Shown here: positions 35,488-46,103 of the stretch, piece by piece | How the letters are laid out: every line of letters starts with the position of its first letter | Numbering within the stretch: the stretch's first letter is position 1 | Origin: Prochlorococcus marinus CUG1433 | GTDB lineage: Bacteria; Cyanobacteriota; Cyanobacteriia; PCC-6307; Cyanobiaceae | NCBI GenBank assembly: GCA_017644425.1 | Contig: JAEPLN010000001.1 | Coordinates: 682,001-746,000, forward strand | DNA length: 64,000 bases | Direction: 5' to 3' | Made by a program: the position numbers and the translations under genes | Notes under the pieces: generated by a model | The model's database searches: none | What the model saw: only the letters and a program-made list of their open reading frames with translations | Told to the model about the DNA's origin: nothing

Positions 35488-37797
35488 ATGTCTGAGGCAG
35501 CTGCAAACTCAAAAGATAAAAAAGAAATTGAAGTTTCCAAAACTATTTTGCCCGAAAATGAAAAATATGAAAGTGAATCTTTGAATTATGAGATAAAAAT
35601 CCCCGATTGGCTTTTTAAAGATATTAATAATTACGAAAAATCGAATAATATAAACGATAAGGATCAAAACCTTATTGTAAAGGCCTTTAAACTTTCCTAT
35701 AAGGCTCATGCAGGACAACTACGTGCTAGTGGTGAACCTTATATTATTCACCCAGTTGCAGTTGCAAATCTTCTCAAAGAAATAGGGGCCAGTTCATCTG
35801 TAATTGCTGCAGGACTTTTACATGATGTTGTTGAAGATACAGGCATTGATTTATCTGAAATTGAAGCAAATTTTGGATTAGAAGTAAAAATACTTGTGGA
35901 GGGCGTAACAAAATTAGGTGGGATTCACTTTAATAACAGGACTGAAGCACAAGCTGAAAATCTCAGAAAAATGTTTATGGCTATGGCTAGCGATATCAGA
36001 GTTGTTTTAGTAAAACTGGCAGATCGACTTCATAACATGAGAACAATCGAATGGCTCAATGATGAGAGAAAACAAAGAATAGCGAGAGAAACAAGAGAGA
36101 TTTATGCACCATTAGCTAATCGATTAGGAATAAATAGATTTAAATGGGAATTAGAAGATTTAGCGTTTAAATTTCTGGAGCCTAAAGAATATCAAGATCT
36201 AAAAGATCAAATTGCTGTTAAAAGGAGTGATAGAGAAAAAAGGTTAAAAGTCACCCTAAATCTTATGAAAGCAAACTTAGTCTCAGCGGGTTTAAGCCAC
36301 TTTGAAATAACTGGAAGACCAAAACATCTTTATGGCATCTGGAGCAAAATGAAAAGACAACAAAAACAGTTTCATGAAATTTATGATGTTGCTGCTCTAA
36401 GAATTATCGTTGATAATTCAGATAGTTGTTACAGAGCTTTAGCGGTTGTTCATGATACTTTCAAACCAATTCCAGGCAGATTTAAAGACTATATAGGATT
36501 ACCAAAACCCAATGGATATCAGTCCTTACATACTTCAGTAATTGGAAGACATCGACCTATTGAAGTTCAAATTAGAACTACTTCCATGCATCAAATTGCG
36601 GAATATGGAATTGCTGCGCATTGGCAATATAAAGAGGGCGGCTCTCCTGCTAAAAGTAATGCTGAAAGATTTAATTGGCTAAGACAATTAGTCGAATGGC
36701 AACAAGAAGGTAATGATGGTGATCATAATGATTATCTAGCTTCAATTAAAGAAGATTTATTTGATGAAGAAGTATTTGTAATCACTCCTAAAGGAGATGT
36801 TGTTGGTTTAAGAAAAGGGTCTACCGCGATAGATTTCGCCTACAGAATTCATTCTGAAGTTGGAAATCACTGTAATGGAATAAGAATAAATGAAAAGCTT
36901 TCTCCATTATCTACAGCACTTCAAAATGGTGACTTCATAGAAATTTTGACAAATAATAATGCTACTCCAAGCTTAGATTGGCTTAACTTTGTAGTTACGC
37001 CAACTGCTAAAAATAGAATCCGCCAATGGTATAAGAAAAGCCACAGGGATGAAACGATTAAAAGAGGTAGAGATTTACTCGAAAAAGAAGTAGGTCGAAA
37101 TGGTTTTGATTCATTACTTTCTAGTGATGCTATGAAAAAAGTTGCGAATCGATGCAATTTAAAAAATACTGAAGACCTTCTTGCATCACTTGGTTTTGGT
37201 GGTTTAACTTTACATCAAGTATTAAACAGACTAAGAGAAGAAATAAAATTACAGACAGAGGATATTAAAAATGATTCTGATTCTGAAATAGCAAAATCTC
37301 TTAAAAGTAATAGTAATTTAGCTACCAATAAACCTTATAGAACGACTAAATCACCAATTTCTGGGATAGAAGGTCTTGATTACAGAATAGGTAAATGCTG
37401 TACCCCACTTCCAGGCGAGGATATTATCGGAACTGTCTCACTCGGCAACCATGGCATAACAATACATAGGGCAGATTGTGAAAATGTAATGCCAATTCCA
37501 ATAGAGAGAAGATTACCTGTTGGTTGGAATCAAGATAATAAAACTGGCGATAATAAGTTCCCAATTCAGCTCCGAATAGAAGTAATTGATAGAGTCGGAG
37601 TCCTTAAAGATATTCTTATGCGGTTATCTGATAAAGGTATAAATGTTAGTGATGCCAATGTTAAAACTGCTTATGGCAAACCAGCTATTATCAATCTCTG
37701 CGTAGGTCTAGAAAGTTATAATCAACTTCACAAAACAATTGATCAAATTAAATCAATGGCAGATGTTTTAGATATTGCCAGAGTTGGACAAAATTAA
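35488..37797 (+). CDS. spoT: Bifunctional (p)ppGpp synthetase/hydrolase (RelA/SpoT)
   Basis: The 769-aa stringent-response enzyme has an HD hydrolase domain (LLHDVVEDT with H112/D113; KLADRLHNMRT), then a synthetase domain (RPKHLYGIWSKMKRQ near 277; GRFKDYIGLPKPNGYQSLHTS). A TGS domain follows from about 429 (VFVITPKGDVVGLRKGSTAIDFAY), then a zinc-finger-like segment with GKCCTPLPGEDI, and a C-terminal ACT domain (about 690-769). Both active sites look intact, so it should make and degrade the alarmone. It is the only such gene in the window. It diverges from the ABC ATPase with 55 bp between starts. Confidence 0.96.
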   Translation: MSEAAANSKDKKEIEVSKTILPENEKYESESLNYEIKIPDWLFKDINNYEKSNNINDKDQNLIVKAFKLSYKAHAGQLRASGEPYIIHPVAVANLLKEIGASSSVIAAGLLHDVVEDTGIDLSEIEANFGLEVKILVEGVTKLGGIHFNNRTEAQAENLRKMFMAMASDIRVVLVKLADRLHNMRTIEWLNDERKQRIARETREIYAPLANRLGINRFKWELEDLAFKFLEPKEYQDLKDQIAVKRSDREKRLKVTLNLMKANLVSAGLSHFEITGRPKHLYGIWSKMKRQQKQFHEIYDVAALRIIVDNSDSCYRALAVVHDTFKPIPGRFKDYIGLPKPNGYQSLHTSVIGRHRPIEVQIRTTSMHQIAEYGIAAHWQYKEGGSPAKSNAERFNWLRQLVEWQQEGNDGDHNDYLASIKEDLFDEEVFVITPKGDVVGLRKGSTAIDFAYRIHSEVGNHCNGIRINEKLSPLSTALQNGDFIEILTNNNATPSLDWLNFVVTPTAKNRIRQWYKKSHRDETIKRGRDLLEKEVGRNGFDSLLSSDAMKKVANRCNLKNTEDLLASLGFGGLTLHQVLNRLREEIKLQTEDIKNDSDSEIAKSLKSNSNLATNKPYRTTKSPISGIEGLDYRIGKCCTPLPGEDIIGTVSLGNHGITIHRADCENVMPIPIERRLPVGWNQDNKTGDNKFPIQLRIEVIDRVGVLKDILMRLSDKGINVSDANVKTAYGKPAIINLCVGLESYNQLHKTIDQIKSMADVLDIARVGQN

Positions 37798-37814
37798 TTT
37801 AGATTCATAACTAT

Positions 37815-38258
37815 CTATCTTTTAAGTTTTATCTTATAAATAAAGAAAACAATACTGCCGCAAATCAAAGCTAACAAAAACCCAACACAAGAAGAACCTA
37901 AGAGTAATTTGAGGGAAAAAATTCTACCTTGTTTCCATAAGTCATCAATAAACAAACTTTTTTCAATAATTTCATCAGAAGAAGTATTAAAAAAAATCGA
38001 ACCAACTTTATAATTAAAATAATAAAGTGGAATATAGGTAAAGGGATTGCTGATCCAGGTACCAACTGCAGCTAGAACAATATTTCCCTTAGCAAGTTTT
38101 GCAAAAAATACCCCTATTAGAGTCTGAAACCCAAAAAAAGGAAAGCAGCCACTAAATACCCCTATAGCTAAACCTTTAGCATTAAAGAAGGGACTTCCAT
38201 TCTGATTCCTAAATAATGATAGAATTTTCTTATAGGTAATATCTCTTTTAGATCTCAT
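37815..38258 (-). CDS. DUF2062 membrane protein
   Basis: The 147-aa protein has the DUF2062 pattern: a phenylalanine/glycine-rich hydrophobic stretch (AIGVFSGCFPFFGFQTLIGVF, written here in parts: GVFSGCFPFFG at 33-43), a second around ISNPFTYIPLYYFNY, and a C-terminal hydrophobic segment (about 117-141). Three hydrophobic regions suggest an integral membrane protein. The family's molecular function is not known. It converges on spoT with a 17-bp gap and diverges from mnmE. Confidence 0.8.
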   Translation of the reverse strand: MRSKRDITYKKILSLFRNQNGSPFFNAKGLAIGVFSGCFPFFGFQTLIGVFFAKLAKGNIVLAAVGTWISNPFTYIPLYYFNYKVGSIFFNTSSDEIIEKSLFIDDLWKQGRIFSLKLLLGSSCVGFLLALICGSIVFFIYKIKLKR

Positions 38259-38324
38259 TCAGAAAGAAAAATTCAAAACTAAATTCTTGATAATCTTACT
38301 TAATTATCTTTAATAAAGCGAGAG

Positions 38325-39707
38325 ATGGATTCGATAGTTGCTACAGAAGATACGATAGCTGCAATTGCTTCAGCTATAAGTATAGGTAAAGGAGGAGTTG
38401 CGATAATAAGAGTATCGGGGAAAGACTCAATAAATTCTTGCAAAAAGATTGTTAAAACTAAATCAAAATATGCGTGGGAATCACATAGAGTTTTTCACGG
38501 TTTTATTCAGGAAAATAAACAAAATAAATTTATAGATGAGGTTTTAATTTTAGTGATGAAATCACCAAATAGCTTTACAGGAGAGGATGTTGTTGAACTC
38601 CATTGCCATGGAGGAATTATCTTAGTAAATAAAGTTCTCAAGATATTATTATCAAGTAATTCTAGAGTTAGAATTGCGAATCCAGGAGAATTTAGTCAAA
38701 GAGCTTTTCTGAATGGGAAAATAGACCTTACTCAAGCCGAGTCAATTAATCAATTAATTAATGCAAGCAATAGCAGATCAGCAGAATTAGCTTTTAGCGG
38801 GGTTCAAGGAGAAATAAAGAAAAAAATTGATGATATTAAAAATGACCTTATAAATCAACTTTGCGAGATAGAAGCAAGAGTTGATTTTGAAGAAGACTTC
38901 ACAGATTTTGATTACTCCAAATATCTAAAAAACATTAAAAAAGTTAAAGAAAAAATAGAGTTACTTATAGAAAATTCAAAAAGAAATTCATATATTCATA
39001 ATGGGATATCCATTGCGCTTATAGGTAAAACAAATGTTGGTAAAAGTTCTTTACTAAATTTGCTTGCAAAAAAAGAGAAGGCAATCGTAACTAATATTCC
39101 TGGAACGACAAGAGATGTTATTGAAGTTAATTTAACTATTAATGAAATCCCAATGAAAATAATTGATACTGCTGGCATAAGAGAAACTCATGAACAAATT
39201 GAAAGTATTGGAATTAAAAAAAGTTTTGGGAAAATTAAAGAGTCAGATTTTATTATTTATATTTATAGTCTTGAAGAAGGATTTAATGAAGAAGACAAGA
39301 AAATAATAAAAGAAATCCCCAAAGAAAAATTAATTACTATTGTGGGTAATAAAAAAGATTTAATTGACTCTAAAAATATTAATTCAAATGAATTAAAAAA
39401 CACAATTCTTATGAGCATTAAAAATAATGATGGTGAAGGATTATTAATAGACGCAATCATAAAAAAATGCGGATTAAAACAATTAGAAAATATCAATATA
39501 TTTTTAAACGAAAGACATCTAACGAATTTGTCTGCTTGCCTATCTAATTTAAATGATACTGATTCAATAGTTAAAAATAGATTGCCATTTGATTTATTAT
39601 CAATAGAACTTAGAGATGGTATTCAAAACTTATCTAAAATAACTGGTCAAGAATTAACAGAGGCGCTTCTAGATAATATTTTTTCAAAGTTTTGTATTGG
39701 TAAATAA
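38325..39707 (+). CDS. mnmE: tRNA modification GTPase MnmE (TrmE)
   Basis: The 460-aa protein has an N-terminal folate-binding domain ([40 protein letters not shown]), a helical domain, an inserted G domain ([23 protein letters not shown]), and the C-terminal FCIGK with the conserved cysteine C457. With MnmG it forms the 5-carboxymethylaminomethyl group at U34 of tRNAs, in the cytoplasm. Length and start are standard (ATG 38325). It is followed by nadC after 78 bp. Confidence 0.97.
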   Translation: MDSIVATEDTIAAIASAISIGKGGVAIIRVSGKDSINSCKKIVKTKSKYAWESHRVFHGFIQENKQNKFIDEVLILVMKSPNSFTGEDVVELHCHGGIILVNKVLKILLSSNSRVRIANPGEFSQRAFLNGKIDLTQAESINQLINASNSRSAELAFSGVQGEIKKKIDDIKNDLINQLCEIEARVDFEEDFTDFDYSKYLKNIKKVKEKIELLIENSKRNSYIHNGISIALIGKTNVGKSSLLNLLAKKEKAIVTNIPGTTRDVIEVNLTINEIPMKIIDTAGIRETHEQIESIGIKKSFGKIKESDFIIYIYSLEEGFNEEDKKIIKEIPKEKLITIVGNKKDLIDSKNINSNELKNTILMSIKNNDGEGLLIDAIIKKCGLKQLENINIFLNERHLTNLSACLSNLNDTDSIVKNRLPFDLLSIELRDGIQNLSKITGQELTEALLDNIFSKFCIGK

Positions 39708-39785
39708 ATTTGAGTTAAATTACAAAGTGACTTATAGTTGATTCTCTAACTTCAGTTGAATTTTTATTAATTATTTTTTAGTTTA

Positions 39786-40652
39786 GTGGATCTTAATACT
39801 CCAAAAATAAGTAAGATCATTGATAATTGGATCGATGAAGATTTAGGTAAGGGAGATCTTACAAGTTCCTCTATTACAGAAGAGAATGGTAATGCATATT
39901 GGATTGCAAAAGAGGATGGTATATTTTGTGGGGTTGAGATAATAAAAGAAATTTTTAAAAAAATTGATTTAAAAATCATTCCAAAATTTAATATCTCTGA
40001 TGGAGATAAATTTGTTAAAGATCAAAAACTACTTGAAATATATGGACCTTCAAAAAGTTTACTAGCGAGTGAAAGGATCAGCTTAAATATAGCAATGCAT
40101 TTATCTGGAATAGCAACATTTACAAAAAATCTTGTAGATAAGTTAGAAGGCACAAATATAAAATTAGCAGATACTAGAAAAACGACTCCTGGCTTAAGAA
40201 TATTTGAAAAATATGCATTCAAATGCGGAGGTGGAGTGAATCATAGAATGGGATTATACGATGCAGCTATGATAAAAGAAAATCATATTGCATGGACAGA
40301 TAATCTTAAGAATGCAGTACAAAAAATTCGCCTAAATTCCCCTTTTACAACTCATATCATAATTGAAGCTGAGAATATAACGCAGGCAAAAGAAGCAGTA
40401 TTAGCAGGAGCGAATAGTGTCTTATTAGATGAACTTAGTCCTGAAACAATCGAAAAAAACATTCAGGAATTAAGGAACTTATCAATTAATAGCTTAGAAA
40501 AAGAAGTCAATAAGAATTTAATAATAGAAGTTTCTGGAATTAACCCTGAAGAAATTAGTAAATATCTAATAAAAGGTATTGATTTGATTTCAACAAGTTC
40601 TTCAATTACAAAAAGTGATTGGATTGATTTAAGTATGCGTTATATTAATTAA
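39786..40652 (+). CDS. nadC: Nicotinate-nucleotide pyrophosphorylase (quinolinate phosphoribosyltransferase)
   Basis: The 288-aa enzyme of de novo NAD synthesis turns quinolinate and PRPP into nicotinate mononucleotide. Seen are DLGKGDLTSS near the N-terminus, the LADTRKTTPGLR basic substrate-binding segment, KCGGGVNHRMGLYDA, a KENHI motif, and VSGGI replaced by VSGINPE in the late barrel. The start codon is GTG at 39786 (MDLNTPKISK); no in-frame ATG lies nearby. It leads into argS after 27 bp. Confidence 0.94.
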   Translation: MDLNTPKISKIIDNWIDEDLGKGDLTSSSITEENGNAYWIAKEDGIFCGVEIIKEIFKKIDLKIIPKFNISDGDKFVKDQKLLEIYGPSKSLLASERISLNIAMHLSGIATFTKNLVDKLEGTNIKLADTRKTTPGLRIFEKYAFKCGGGVNHRMGLYDAAMIKENHIAWTDNLKNAVQKIRLNSPFTTHIIIEAENITQAKEAVLAGANSVLLDELSPETIEKNIQELRNLSINSLEKEVNKNLIIEVSGINPEEISKYLIKGIDLISTSSSITKSDWIDLSMRYIN

Positions 40653-40679
40653 TCATATAGATAAATAATTGAATAAATA

Positions 40680-42494
40680 ATGCTAATCATTTTTAAGGAA
40701 TTAACAAATAAATTTGAAGAATCTCTTTTAGATAGTCTTAAAAAAAATAATAAAGAGACAGAATTCGAAATTCTTAGAAAAAATTTAATTACACAATCAT
40801 CAAAAGAGGTATTTGGTGATTACCAATGTAATGTTTGTTTAAGTTTATCTAAAATATATAAAAAGAATCCAAGAGATATTTCTAATGATTTTATAAACCT
40901 TTTAAATAAAAATAAAAGTATATCCAAATTATGTAAGAGTCTAGAAATAGCTGGACCTGGATTTATAAATATAAAATTAAAAGATGAAGTTCTCATAAAT
41001 GAAATTAAATCAAATATTAAATGCCAAAGGGCTGGTATACCTCAAATTAAAATAGATTTAGATAGTGGCTTATCAAATAAAGTCATTGTAGATTTTTCTA
41101 GTCCTAATATTGCTAAAGAAATGCATGTAGGGCATTTAAGATCAACAATAATAGGAGATTCAATATCCAGAATCTTTGAGTTAAGAGGTTATCAAGTATT
41201 AAGACTAAATCATGTTGGTGATTGGGGAACGCAATTTGGAATGCTTATTACTCAGCTCAAAGATTTATATTCAAATGATTTAGAAGATATAGGGAACATC
41301 AAGATAAGTGATTTAGTTGAATTTTATAAAGAATCAAAAAAAAGATTTGATAATGAATCTGAATTCCAAAAAAGATCTAGAGAGGAAGTAGTTAAGTTAC
41401 AAAGTGGAGATATAAATTCGATTAAAGCTTGGAAATTATTATGTGATCAATCTAGAAAAGAATTTAATGAAATCTATAAAAATTTAAAAATAAAAATAGA
41501 AGAAAGAGGTGAATCTTTTTATAACCCCTTCTTAAAATCAGTTATTGAGGATTTAAATTTAAAACAAATATTAGTAGAAGATCAAGGAGCGAAATGTGTA
41601 TTTTTAGATGGGATGACTAATAAAGAAGGCAAACCTTTACCACTAATTATTCAAAAAAAGGATGGAGGATTTAACTATGCCACCACAGATCTTGCTGCTA
41701 TAAGATACAGATTCAATAAACCTCCTGATGGGGATGATGCTTCGAGAATTATTTATATAACTGATCATGGACAAGCAAATCATTTTGCTGGAGTCTTTCA
41801 AGTTGCAAAAAAAGCAAAATGGATCCCAGACAATTGTCAAGTAGACCATGTCCCTTTTGGTTTAGTTCAAGGAATCGATGGCAAGAAACTAAAGACAAGG
41901 GAAGGTAAGACAGTACGTTTAAAAGATTTATTAAATGAAGCAGTTAGAAGAGCAAGAGAAGATTTGTTGAAAAGAATAAAAGAAGAAAATCGTTATGAGA
42001 CAGAAGATTTTATTGCAAATACTTCAAGAATCATTGGATTAGGAGCTGTTAAGTATGCAGATTTAAGCCAAAATAGGATCACTAATTATCAATTTAGTTT
42101 TGATAAGATGCTCTCCCTGAATGGCAATACAGCTCCTTACTTGTTATATACACTTGTAAGAATTGCAGGAATTAAAAGAAAAAATAATTTTGTTTATGAA
42201 TCTAAAGATTTTCAATATATAAATTATGAACATAAATCTGAGTGGAAACTTATCAGAAAATTACTTAAGTTCGATGAAGTCATAATATCTATTGAAAAAG
42301 ACTTAATGCCAAATAGATTATGCAATTATCTGTTTGAGCTATGTCAGACTTTTAATAGATTTTATGATCAAGTTCCAATACTCAAAGAAGAAAAATATAT
42401 AAAAGTTTCTAGACTTAATTTATGTGATCTAACTGCAAAAATACTAAAATTAAGCTTAGAGCTTCTAGGAATTGAAACTTTAGAAAGAATGTAA
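40680..42494 (+). CDS. argS: Arginyl-tRNA synthetase
   Basis: The 604-aa class I enzyme has the N-terminal Add1 tRNA-recognition domain (about 1-110) and the HIGH-equivalent HVGH in [17 protein letters not shown] catalytic insert carries [18 protein letters not shown] lies in the KMSKS region, where as in most ArgRS proteins the KMSKS is degenerate ([11 protein letters not shown]), and the anticodon-binding C-terminal domain has the [13 protein letters not shown] end. Its TAA shares one base with the ATG of the next gene, so hisC is translationally coupled. Confidence 0.97.
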   Translation: MLIIFKELTNKFEESLLDSLKKNNKETEFEILRKNLITQSSKEVFGDYQCNVCLSLSKIYKKNPRDISNDFINLLNKNKSISKLCKSLEIAGPGFINIKLKDEVLINEIKSNIKCQRAGIPQIKIDLDSGLSNKVIVDFSSPNIAKEMHVGHLRSTIIGDSISRIFELRGYQVLRLNHVGDWGTQFGMLITQLKDLYSNDLEDIGNIKISDLVEFYKESKKRFDNESEFQKRSREEVVKLQSGDINSIKAWKLLCDQSRKEFNEIYKNLKIKIEERGESFYNPFLKSVIEDLNLKQILVEDQGAKCVFLDGMTNKEGKPLPLIIQKKDGGFNYATTDLAAIRYRFNKPPDGDDASRIIYITDHGQANHFAGVFQVAKKAKWIPDNCQVDHVPFGLVQGIDGKKLKTREGKTVRLKDLLNEAVRRAREDLLKRIKEENRYETEDFIANTSRIIGLGAVKYADLSQNRITNYQFSFDKMLSLNGNTAPYLLYTLVRIAGIKRKNNFVYESKDFQYINYEHKSEWKLIRKLLKFDEVIISIEKDLMPNRLCNYLFELCQTFNRFYDQVPILKEEKYIKVSRLNLCDLTAKILKLSLELLGIETLERM

Positions 42495-43603
42495 TGAAAG
42501 ATTTTGATCAATTAAATAATCTTTTCCCAAAACCAAGAGAAGAAATAATAAATATGCAGTCTTATTCTGCACCTTTAGAAAATAGAAGAAATTTACTCCG
42601 CTTAGACTTCAATGAAAATACTCTAGGTCCTAGTCCTAATGTTTTTAAAGCATTACAAGCGATACAATTAGATGAGATTTCAATTTATCCAGAATATAAT
42701 CTATTAAAAAATTTTTTATGTGATCAATATCTTGATTCAAGAAAATTTGATGACGATGAAATAGGAATTTTTAATGGAGCAGACGCAGCAATAAATGCAA
42801 TTTTCAATTGCTTTGGAGAAAAAGATCAAATATTTCTAACAACAAATCCAACTTTTGGTTACTATTCTCCTTGTTCAGAAATGCGAGGAATGAAGAAAAT
42901 CACTTGTTCTTACATTGGAGAAAATTTTCTATTCCCCATCGAAGAATTTAGTGAAAAAATTATAAAGTATAATCCAAAGTTAATATTTATTTGTAATCCA
43001 AATAATCCAACAGGCACAGTTTTAAGTGCTCAAGAGATAATTAACTTAGCAAATATCAAAAACGATTCATTGATAATTGTTGATGAATTATATGAAAAAT
43101 TTAATGGAGATAGTCTTCTTGAATCGATAGATTTTGAAAAGAATAACAATATACTAATAATCCAATCTCTCTCAAAAACAGCTGGTTTAGCTGGTTTAAG
43201 AATAGGTTTTACTTTTGGAAATAAAAATTTAATTCAATACATCAACAAAGTTACAGGACCATATGATGTAAATAGCTTTGCTATAACGGCAGCATTAGCA
43301 GCACTTAAAGACAAATCATATATTGATGATTATGTTTTAGAAGTAAAACAGGCAAGGAAATGGATTAAAAATAAATTTAAATCAACAAAAATCAGAACTC
43401 ACTTTAGTGGTGGTAATTATTTCTTAATTTGGCCTAAAAAAGATCCTAAAATTCTAATAAAACAAATGAGAGAAAAAGGCATTCTTATCAGAAGTATGGA
43501 AAACAAGAAAGATATTGGCAATTCAATAAGGGTAAGTATTGGAACTAAAGAACAAATGATTTTTTTCTGGGACAATTACAAGGGCTTAGATTTAATAAAT
43601 TAA
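42494..43603 (+). CDS. hisC: Histidinol-phosphate aminotransferase-like protein
   Basis: The 369-aa fold-type I PLP aminotransferase has the HisC-type N-terminal segment LLRLDFNENTLGPSPNV, CNPNNPTGTVLS, the VDELYEKF aspartate region, the PLP lysine in SLSKTAGLAGLRIGF, and a C-terminal arginine in GNSIRVSIGT. It is probably the histidine-pathway enzyme, though class I/II relatives can have other substrates. The ATG overlaps the argS stop by one base, and the 3' end overlaps the metallo-beta-lactamase-fold gene on the opposite strand by 4 bp. Confidence 0.8.
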   Translation: MKDFDQLNNLFPKPREEIINMQSYSAPLENRRNLLRLDFNENTLGPSPNVFKALQAIQLDEISIYPEYNLLKNFLCDQYLDSRKFDDDEIGIFNGADAAINAIFNCFGEKDQIFLTTNPTFGYYSPCSEMRGMKKITCSYIGENFLFPIEEFSEKIIKYNPKLIFICNPNNPTGTVLSAQEIINLANIKNDSLIIVDELYEKFNGDSLLESIDFEKNNNILIIQSLSKTAGLAGLRIGFTFGNKNLIQYINKVTGPYDVNSFAITAALAALKDKSYIDDYVLEVKQARKWIKNKFKSTKIRTHFSGGNYFLIWPKKDPKILIKQMREKGILIRSMENKKDIGNSIRVSIGTKEQMIFFWDNYKGLDLIN

Positions 43604-44325
43604 TTACCAAAAATATAAATTGTATTTTGATCGATTCTTTTAGGTTTTATTTGAAAATCTTTTCCAACATATTTTACTTTAAAATCTTTCATATTTTCGA
43701 TAAATAAATCAGCATTTGAGAAATCACATTCTTTATTAATTTTTTTACCCTGAGCAAAGTGAACAGGAATAACTACATTAGGTTTTAAAAGCTTAACGAT
43801 TCTTGAAGCCTCTTGCCCATCATAAGATTTTATTCCTCCTCCAATTGAAATAAATAAGATATCTGGGCGAGATAAAATAATTTGACTATTAATATCAATA
43901 TCACCAGCAGCGCCTCCCATATGAACAATTTTAAGATCATTCTGCTCCCAACTCCAAACAGTTGCCATCCCAAATCTTCTTCCATCTACTCTGTCATGTG
44001 GGACGGAAATTCCATTTAATAAAATATCCTCAAACTGATAAATTCCTGGTTCAACAAACATTAATTGATTATTAGGGTTATATCCTTCATCTAAAAGCCT
44101 AGAACTAGCCAAAATAAAATCTGCATTGACTTCTTTTGGCTCCTTTAAATTGCTTGCACAACCTACTGCTTTAAAGGGATTTATGAGAATCGATTTTTCT
44201 GTACTATTTATTAAAAAACTACTATGTCCCAGACTTTTTATTACTAAATTCCTAGCCAATAATGAGGTAGGTAAGAAAGAGCTTAATAATATAAAAAAGA
44301 AAATGTTTTTAATTTGAGAAATCAT
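43600..44325 (-). CDS. Exported metallo-beta-lactamase-fold protein with degenerate metal site
   Basis: The 241-aa protein has a hydrophobic N-terminal signal segment (about 7-25) ending near LLARN. The body follows the UPF0173-type MBL pattern: IKSLGHSSFLINS, a strand before the metal motif, VPHDRVDGRRFGMATV, HMGGAAGDID, ISIGGG, EASRIVKLLKPNVVIPVHF. The defining THxHxDH is missing: the segment reads ILASSRLLDEGYN. The usual HxGDT is altered to HMGGAAG. A catalytic dinuclear metal site is therefore unlikely, although single histidines remain. Function unknown. It is the last gene of the minus-strand prfB-to-trpG run, 20 bp after trpG. Confidence 0.78.
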   Translation of the reverse strand: MISQIKNIFFFILLSSFLPTSLLARNLVIKSLGHSSFLINSTEKSILINPFKAVGCASNLKEPKEVNADFILASSRLLDEGYNPNNQLMFVEPGIYQFEDILLNGISVPHDRVDGRRFGMATVWSWEQNDLKIVHMGGAAGDIDINSQIILSRPDILFISIGGGIKSYDGQEASRIVKLLKPNVVIPVHFAQGKKINKECDFSNADLFIENMKDFKVKYVGKDFQIKPKRIDQNTIYIFGN

Positions 44326-44345
44326 AATATTGACTTTTTTATATT

Positions 44346-44942
44346 TTACTTTTGTTCAGCCATTTTTAGAAAATTACTAATTAATTTATGACCAAATTGT
44401 GTCAATACACTTTCAGGATGAAACTGTACACCATGTAAATTTTTATATTCTTTGTGAGAGATAGCCATAATTGTTGAGTCTTCTAAAGTCGCAGTTATAT
44501 CGAAGCAAGATGGTAAAGAACTTGAATCAACAATAAGACTATGGTATCTTGTAGCCACAAATGGAGTCTCGATATCTTTAAACAATCCTTTTTGATTATG
44601 AAAAATTTTGGATGTCTTACCATGCATAAGTTCTTTCCCAACTATTACTTTACCTCCAAAAGCTTGGGCCAAAGCTTGATGACCTAAACAAACTCCCAAT
44701 GTAGGAATAGTTTTAGATAATTTTTTTAGTATTGGCAGACAAATTCCAGATTGATCTGGATTGCCTGGACCTGGTGATAACAAAATACCACTAGGATTTA
44801 GTTTGATAATTTCTTCTATAGTAATTTCATCATTTCTTTTAACTATTAATTCTTTAGTTATTTCATGCTCTACTGAAAGTTCTCCTAAATATTGAACAAG
44901 GTTATAAGTAAAACTATCGTAATTATCAATAACAAGAAACAT
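44346..44942 (-). CDS. trpG: Anthranilate synthase component II (glutamine amidotransferase)
   Basis: The 198-aa class I amidotransferase has the nucleophile C85 in GVCLGHQ, SPGPGNPDQSG as the oxyanion strand region, and the HGVQFHPES histidine/glutamate pair near the end. It supplies ammonia to TrpE for anthranilate; in many bacteria the same protein serves PabB. trpE is not in the window. It follows dgkA by 12 bp on the minus strand. Confidence 0.94.
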   Translation of the reverse strand: MFLVIDNYDSFTYNLVQYLGELSVEHEITKELIVKRNDEITIEEIIKLNPSGILLSPGPGNPDQSGICLPILKKLSKTIPTLGVCLGHQALAQAFGGKVIVGKELMHGKTSKIFHNQKGLFKDIETPFVATRYHSLIVDSSSLPSCFDITATLEDSTIMAISHKEYKNLHGVQFHPESVLTQFGHKLISNFLKMAEQK

Positions 44943-44954
44943 ATTTATATGGAT

Positions 44955-45365
44955 TTAAAATAACAACTTAAGTTTAGGAACAAAGATGTATACAGCAATA
45001 ATAACAGAATTAATGGAAGCTAATAATACTGCACCTGCAGAAGTATCTTTTGAAATTTTAGCCAAAAAACTAAATTTTTTTTTCACTACTAAATCAACGA
45101 TTGATTCAATAGATGTATTCAATATTTCTAATATTAAAACAGACATTATTGTTGCAATCAAAATAACATAATTACTTAGACTAATTTTGAGTAAAAAACC
45201 ACTTATCAAACTTGTAAATGCAAAAATTAATTGAATTTTAAAATTTCTTGAAGTTTTTAATACATAACTAATACCACTGAAAGCATACCTAAAACTTATA
45301 AATACATTACTAGAAGTTTTGTATGATTCTTTTCTATTTTCTAAATAGTTTATTTTTTTTTTCAT
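44955..45365 (-). CDS. dgkA: Diacylglycerol/undecaprenol kinase family protein
   Basis: The 136-aa protein has three predicted membrane helices and the DgkA signature EILNTSIESIVDLV (about 85-98), in which the glutamates bind metal and lipid substrate. It sits 6 bp downstream of ybeY, and dgkA-ybeY adjacency is widespread in bacteria. In Gram-positives this family phosphorylates undecaprenol; in E. coli it phosphorylates diacylglycerol. Substrate here unproven. Confidence 0.92.
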   Translation of the reverse strand: MKKKINYLENRKESYKTSSNVFISFRYAFSGISYVLKTSRNFKIQLIFAFTSLISGFLLKISLSNYVILIATIMSVLILEILNTSIESIVDLVVKKKFSFLAKISKDTSAGAVLLASINSVIIAVYIFVPKLKLLF

Positions 45366-45371
45366 TGATTT

Positions 45372-45911
45372 TTAATCTAATCGAGTAATTAAATATTCTT
45401 GGAAATTTAACATATTTTCTAAATCATGCTCATTATTATGTTCCCATCCCAAAAGATGTAAAAATCCATGACTAGCTAACCAGATCATCTCTCTATAGAT
45501 TGAATATTTATATTCATAAGATTGCTTAAGTGCCATCTCTAATGATATAAATATATCTCCCAACTCTATATGATCTAAATTATTTAGATATTCATTAGAA
45601 ATAATTGGAAAAGATAGAACATCAGTTGGACCATTTTTTTGCATCCATTTCTTATTCAAAGAAGCAATTTCTTGATTAGATATTATCTGTAAGCCTAATG
45701 AAAAAGATTTTTTTTCAAAAATATAATTTGGTAATTCATAATCCTCTTTTTTTGATATTGTAGTTATCCAAGATAAAAAAACTTTCTCCCAAAAATTAGA
45801 TTCGAAAATAAGCTTAGTTTTAGTATCTTTTAACTTATTTGAAAATTGAGAAAAATCATTACATTGAAAAACCAGATCTAAATTTATTTCAGAAATAATT
45901 TTTTCTTTCAT
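45372..45911 (-). CDS. ybeY: Endoribonuclease YbeY (rRNA maturation factor)
   Basis: The 179-aa protein has the single-zinc motif [11 protein letters not shown], matching H-x3-H-x5-H, near residues 150-160, plus the [10 protein letters not shown] and ELGDIFIS segments. YbeY acts in 16S rRNA 3'-end maturation and ribosome quality control. It is slightly longer than the usual 150-160 aa because of an N-terminal extension of about 25 residues ([19 protein letters not shown]). It is followed by dgkA 6 bp later. Confidence 0.95.
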   Translation of the reverse strand: MKEKIISEINLDLVFQCNDFSQFSNKLKDTKTKLIFESNFWEKVFLSWITTISKKEDYELPNYIFEKKSFSLGLQIISNQEIASLNKKWMQKNGPTDVLSFPIISNEYLNNLDHIELGDIFISLEMALKQSYEYKYSIYREMIWLASHGFLHLLGWEHNNEHDLENMLNFQEYLITRLD

Positions 45912-45917
45912 ACATTC

Positions 45918-46100
45918 TTAAACTGGAATATTGGGCTTACCTATTGTGGCAACAAGTATTAATATCCCAATTAAAACTAGAAAGGTTATTGAAAAATGAG
46001 AAATACTTTTTGAGCCTTTCCTTACCATATTTCTCATAGCTAGCTTTATAAAGCTTGGAGGAGAAACTTTTTTTTCTAAAATTTCGTTTTTATTTTCCAT
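45918..46100 (-). CDS. DUF3285-family single-span membrane protein, 60 aa
   Basis: This short protein has a polar, basic N-terminal half (SPPSFIKLAMRNMVRKGSKS) and one transmembrane helix (HFSITFLVLIGILILVATI, about 35-53). It closely matches the small cyanobacterial DUF3285 family as I know it. It lies 3 bp after prfB and 6 bp before ybeY on the minus strand. Function unknown; the position in a translation-related operon may be chance. Confidence 0.8.
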   Translation of the reverse strand: MENKNEILEKKVSPPSFIKLAMRNMVRKGSKSISHFSITFLVLIGILILVATIGKPNIPV

Positions 46101-46103
46101 TAG

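Noticed and set aside
35433-35540. N-terminal extension of the ABC ATPase to 35540
   Set aside because: It would overlap the spoT start region and add a hydrophobic, un-ABC-like tail before the usual MEIKKEK start.
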